DNA from: Bacteroidales bacterium
GTDB lineage: Bacteria > Bacteroidota > Bacteroidia > Bacteroidales > JAGOPY01
Assembly: GCA_017991835.1 (NCBI GenBank)
Contig: JAGOPY010000016.1
Location: 1-63,453 of the forward strand
DNA length: 63,453 bases
Direction: 5' to 3'
Shown piece after piece: positions 61,969 through 63,453 of the stretch. Numbering within the stretch: the stretch's first letter is position 1; every line of letters begins with the position of its first letter. The notes beneath the pieces are model-generated. The model was given only the letters and a program-made list of their open reading frames with translations. It had not been told where the DNA came from and searched no databases. The position numbers were made by a program, and so were the translations under genes.

Positions 61969-62476
61969 TTTGTTCCTCCTTCCATTTGATTTTTATTTTT
62001 TCTTTAAGACGATGTATCTTCACCCTTACATTACTCTCCGAAAGGCCTGTTACATCTGCTATTTCCCTTGTGCTCAATTCCTCAAGGTAAAGCGATACAG
62101 CAGTTCGGTCGACGGGGGAAAGTTCTTCCATAAACCTCCGGAAAAAATGCAGTTTATATTCTTCCTGTGGATTTTCTTCGATAATAGGTTCGTCGGGTCT
62201 GTTCTCAGCTGATCTTATGCCCGACAACTCAAATAGAGTCTTTCTTGATTTATCCTTCCGTATGAAGGTCAGGCAGGTATTCACCGTGACACGGTAGATC
62301 CAGGTGCTCAACTGTGACTGGTTCCGGAATGTCGACAGGTTCTGCCAGATACGGATCAGTGCTTCCTGGCAGGCATCATTGCAATCTTCTCTATCCTGAA
62401 AAAAGTAACGGCAAATGCGAAAAATTCTGCCCTTGTTTTCGTCTGCAATCTGCCTGAATAACACTTCTTTTTCCAT
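61940..62476 (-). CDS. ECF-type RNA polymerase sigma factor
   Basis: This 178-residue sigma70-family protein has region 2 (about 10-80; YFFQDREDCNDACQEALIRIW, split; FRNQSQLSTWIYRVTVNTCL) and region 4 (about 115-165; LSPVDRTAVSLYLEELSTREIADVTGLSESNVRVKIHR, in parts). It lacks regions 1 and 3, as ECF factors do. It should direct polymerase to a stress or envelope regulon. It overlaps the membrane protein gene by 29 bp. Confidence 0.93.
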   Translation of the reverse strand: MEKEVLFRQIADENKGRIFRICRYFFQDREDCNDACQEALIRIWQNLSTFRNQSQLSTWIYRVTVNTCLTFIRKDKSRKTLFELSGIRSAENRPDEPIIEENPQEEYKLHFFRRFMEELSPVDRTAVSLYLEELSTREIADVTGLSESNVRVKIHRLKEKIKIKWKEEQNGTGRIQNE

Positions 62477-62567
62477 CAGGATCGATCTTTTGCTGATTTA
62501 GATTCAGGTACAAGTTAATTGTTACAAAATATACCAATATAAATCGCACATCATAATTCCAAATCCC

Positions 62568-62625
62568 AAATCGTCAAATCCCAAATCGTCAAATCGTCAA
62601 ATCGTCAAATCGCCAAATCCATCAG
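62568..62625. repeat. Octanucleotide repeat (CAAATCGT)n at the GH3 gene end
   Basis: CAAATCGT, CAAATCCC and CAAATCGC words run into the last codons of the GH3-family gene. The TGA stop (62605) lies inside a GATTTGAC unit read on the minus strand. Confidence 0.78.
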
Positions 62626-63453
62626 CGCCTCCGCGATTCTCCTGTCATCACAAACATGCACCACCTTGTTCTGCCCGCCCAGTTTTCCCTGCGATTCCAG
62701 GTATCTTTTAAATGTCCCTGCCGGCAGGGGAACGATATGCAGCGGTTTCAGGATACCGCCCCGGATCAGGTCGTTGTAATATGGATTACGCCGGCGCATT
62801 GCCTGGTCCAATAACCCCGGTAGAGACGTTGCATGCAACGTTTCTACCGGGGTTGCATGCAACGTTTCTACCGGGGTTGCATGCAACGTTTCTACCGGGG
62901 TTGCATGCAACGTCTCTACCGGGGTTATGAATTCAATAAACCATTCGTGGTGGGGTAATCCCGCGGGCGGGTTCACCACAGGCGCCACGGTAAATTCGGC
63001 CACCTGTGTGCCTGTGGCTGCGCAGACCTCTGCAAGCGCACCTTCCACCTCAGAGGCGATGACATGTTCACCGAATGCGGATATGAACTGCGAAATACGT
63101 CCTGTAACTACCAATCGGTACGGATTAAGCGAAACGAAGCGGACTGTATCGCCAAGGTTATATCCCCAGAGGCCGGCATTATTGCTGAGAACCACCGCAT
63201 AATCGGTGTTTTTTTCAACCCCTTCCAGGGGGATGCGCTCCGGATCATCATTATGCATCTTGTTGACGGGGATAAATTCGAAGAAGATGCCGCTGTTGAC
63301 ATTCAGGAGCAGCCCTTCACCCGGCCCTTCGTCCTGGAAAGCCAGGAATCCCTCCGAGGCAGGATAAAGCTCTAAGGTGTCGACCGGGCGCCCGATCAGT
63401 TCTTTAAAGGCTTGCCGGTAAGGCTCATAGTTCAGCCCGCCATAAACGAGCAA
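62605..63453 (-). CDS. GH3-family acyl-adenylate enzyme, C-terminal part (cut by window edge)
   Basis: The visible 282 residues match the C-terminal half of GH3 auxin-responsive-promoter family proteins: LYPASEGFLAFQD, FFEFIPV, YAVVLSNNAGLWGYNLGDTVRF, VTGRISQFISAFGEHVIASEVE and a C-terminal GGQNKVVHV. Family members adenylate carboxylic acids and join them to amino acids; the bacterial substrate is unknown. The 5' end lies beyond the window. A TPVETLHA unit repeated four times near residue 180 comes from a palindromic insertion. Confidence 0.87.
   Translation of the reverse strand: MLVYGGLNYEPYRQAFKELIGRPVDTLELYPASEGFLAFQDEGPGEGLLLNVNSGIFFEFIPVNKMHNDDPERIPLEGVEKNTDYAVVLSNNAGLWGYNLGDTVRFVSLNPYRLVVTGRISQFISAFGEHVIASEVEGALAEVCAATGTQVAEFTVAPVVNPPAGLPHHEWFIEFITPVETLHATPVETLHATPVETLHATPVETLHATSLPGLLDQAMRRRNPYYNDLIRGGILKPLHIVPLPAGTFKRYLESQGKLGGQNKVVHVCDDRRIAEALMDLAI
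62813..62926. repeat. 24-bp palindromic tandem repeat inside the GH3 gene
   Basis: The unit (TTGCATGCAACGTTTCTACCGGGG-type, read in parts) contains the palindrome CGTTGCATGCAACG and recurs about four times without spacers. The whole block is itself nearly palindromic, beginning AACCCCGGTAGAGACG and ending CGTCTCTACCGGGGTT. It is 24 bp per unit, so the frame is kept. Confidence 0.9.

Noticed and set aside
62813..62926. Possible CRISPR-like repeat block
   Set aside because: The 24-bp units are strictly tandem with no spacers and lie in frame inside a gene. No cas genes are in the window.

Overview
The window reads as chromosome from an uncultured-type member of the Bacteroidota, most likely order Bacteroidales or a relative. 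The basis is a cluster of phylum-typical families: type IX secretion (T9SS) sorting domains, FISUMP-domain surface proteins, DUF5916 and DUF5777 barrels, LytTR response regulators, a CotH/lamin-tail surface protein, MacB-like permeases in multiples, and several -7 boxes of the Bacteroidota TAnnTTTG type. Most coding DNA is of intermediate GC. One stretch (about 27.5-32.3 kb) is visibly AT-rich and mosaic. I saw no rRNA, tRNA or CRISPR array.

Layout. 0.4-4.2 kb: a FabH-type ketosynthase converging on a large secreted FISUMP/PKD protein. 4.3-19.5 kb: an ABC export operon on the minus strand (three MacB/FtsX permeases, one ATPase, a DUF5916 barrel, a small conserved protein, an HlyD adaptor), divergent from a sigma54-type response regulator and its histidine kinase. 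A sigma54-like -24/-12 sequence sits in front of the HlyD gene. 19.7-27.5 kb: a lipoprotein, radA, a second FISUMP protein, an orphan ParD antitoxin with a decayed toxin, then heptose adenylyltransferase, flippase, panD and panC preceded by a higBA toxin-antitoxin pair whose antitoxin overlaps panC. 27.5-32.3 kb: an accessory mosaic with attC-like ends around an AT-rich gene, a RelE/XRE toxin-antitoxin pair between two 519-bp direct repeats, paired G-quadruplex motifs, and a third FISUMP gene.

32.4-40.1 kb: the most interesting operon. It encodes a helical protein, a PqqD-like peptide-binding chaperone, an ATP-grasp ligase, a group IV PLP decarboxylase, a urea-transporter/M23-peptidase fusion, an outer-membrane barrel and a TPR protein. 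Together they suggest a ligate-and-decarboxylate pathway tied to transport and the cell envelope; the product is unknown. 40.3-43.8 kb: haem c lipoproteins, an OB-fold protein, a DUF5777 barrel and two small proteins. 43.9-51.8 kb: a giant surface protein gene split by an in-frame amber codon. 51.9-57.1 kb: a Cys-rich secreted protein, a DUF4956/VTC/HlyD operon, a LytS/LytTR pair and a truncated response regulator abutting a REP-associated transposase. 58-63.5 kb: a CotH/lamin-tail T9SS protein, a zinc-ribbon protein, an ECF sigma factor with a membrane partner, and the C-terminal part of a GH3-family enzyme at the window edge.

A window-wide theme is short-word tandem repeats, mostly with a 7-bp period, filling the spaces after genes and in several cases containing the stop codon. 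A second theme is palindromic repeats inserted in frame inside coding sequences (RAYT and GH3).
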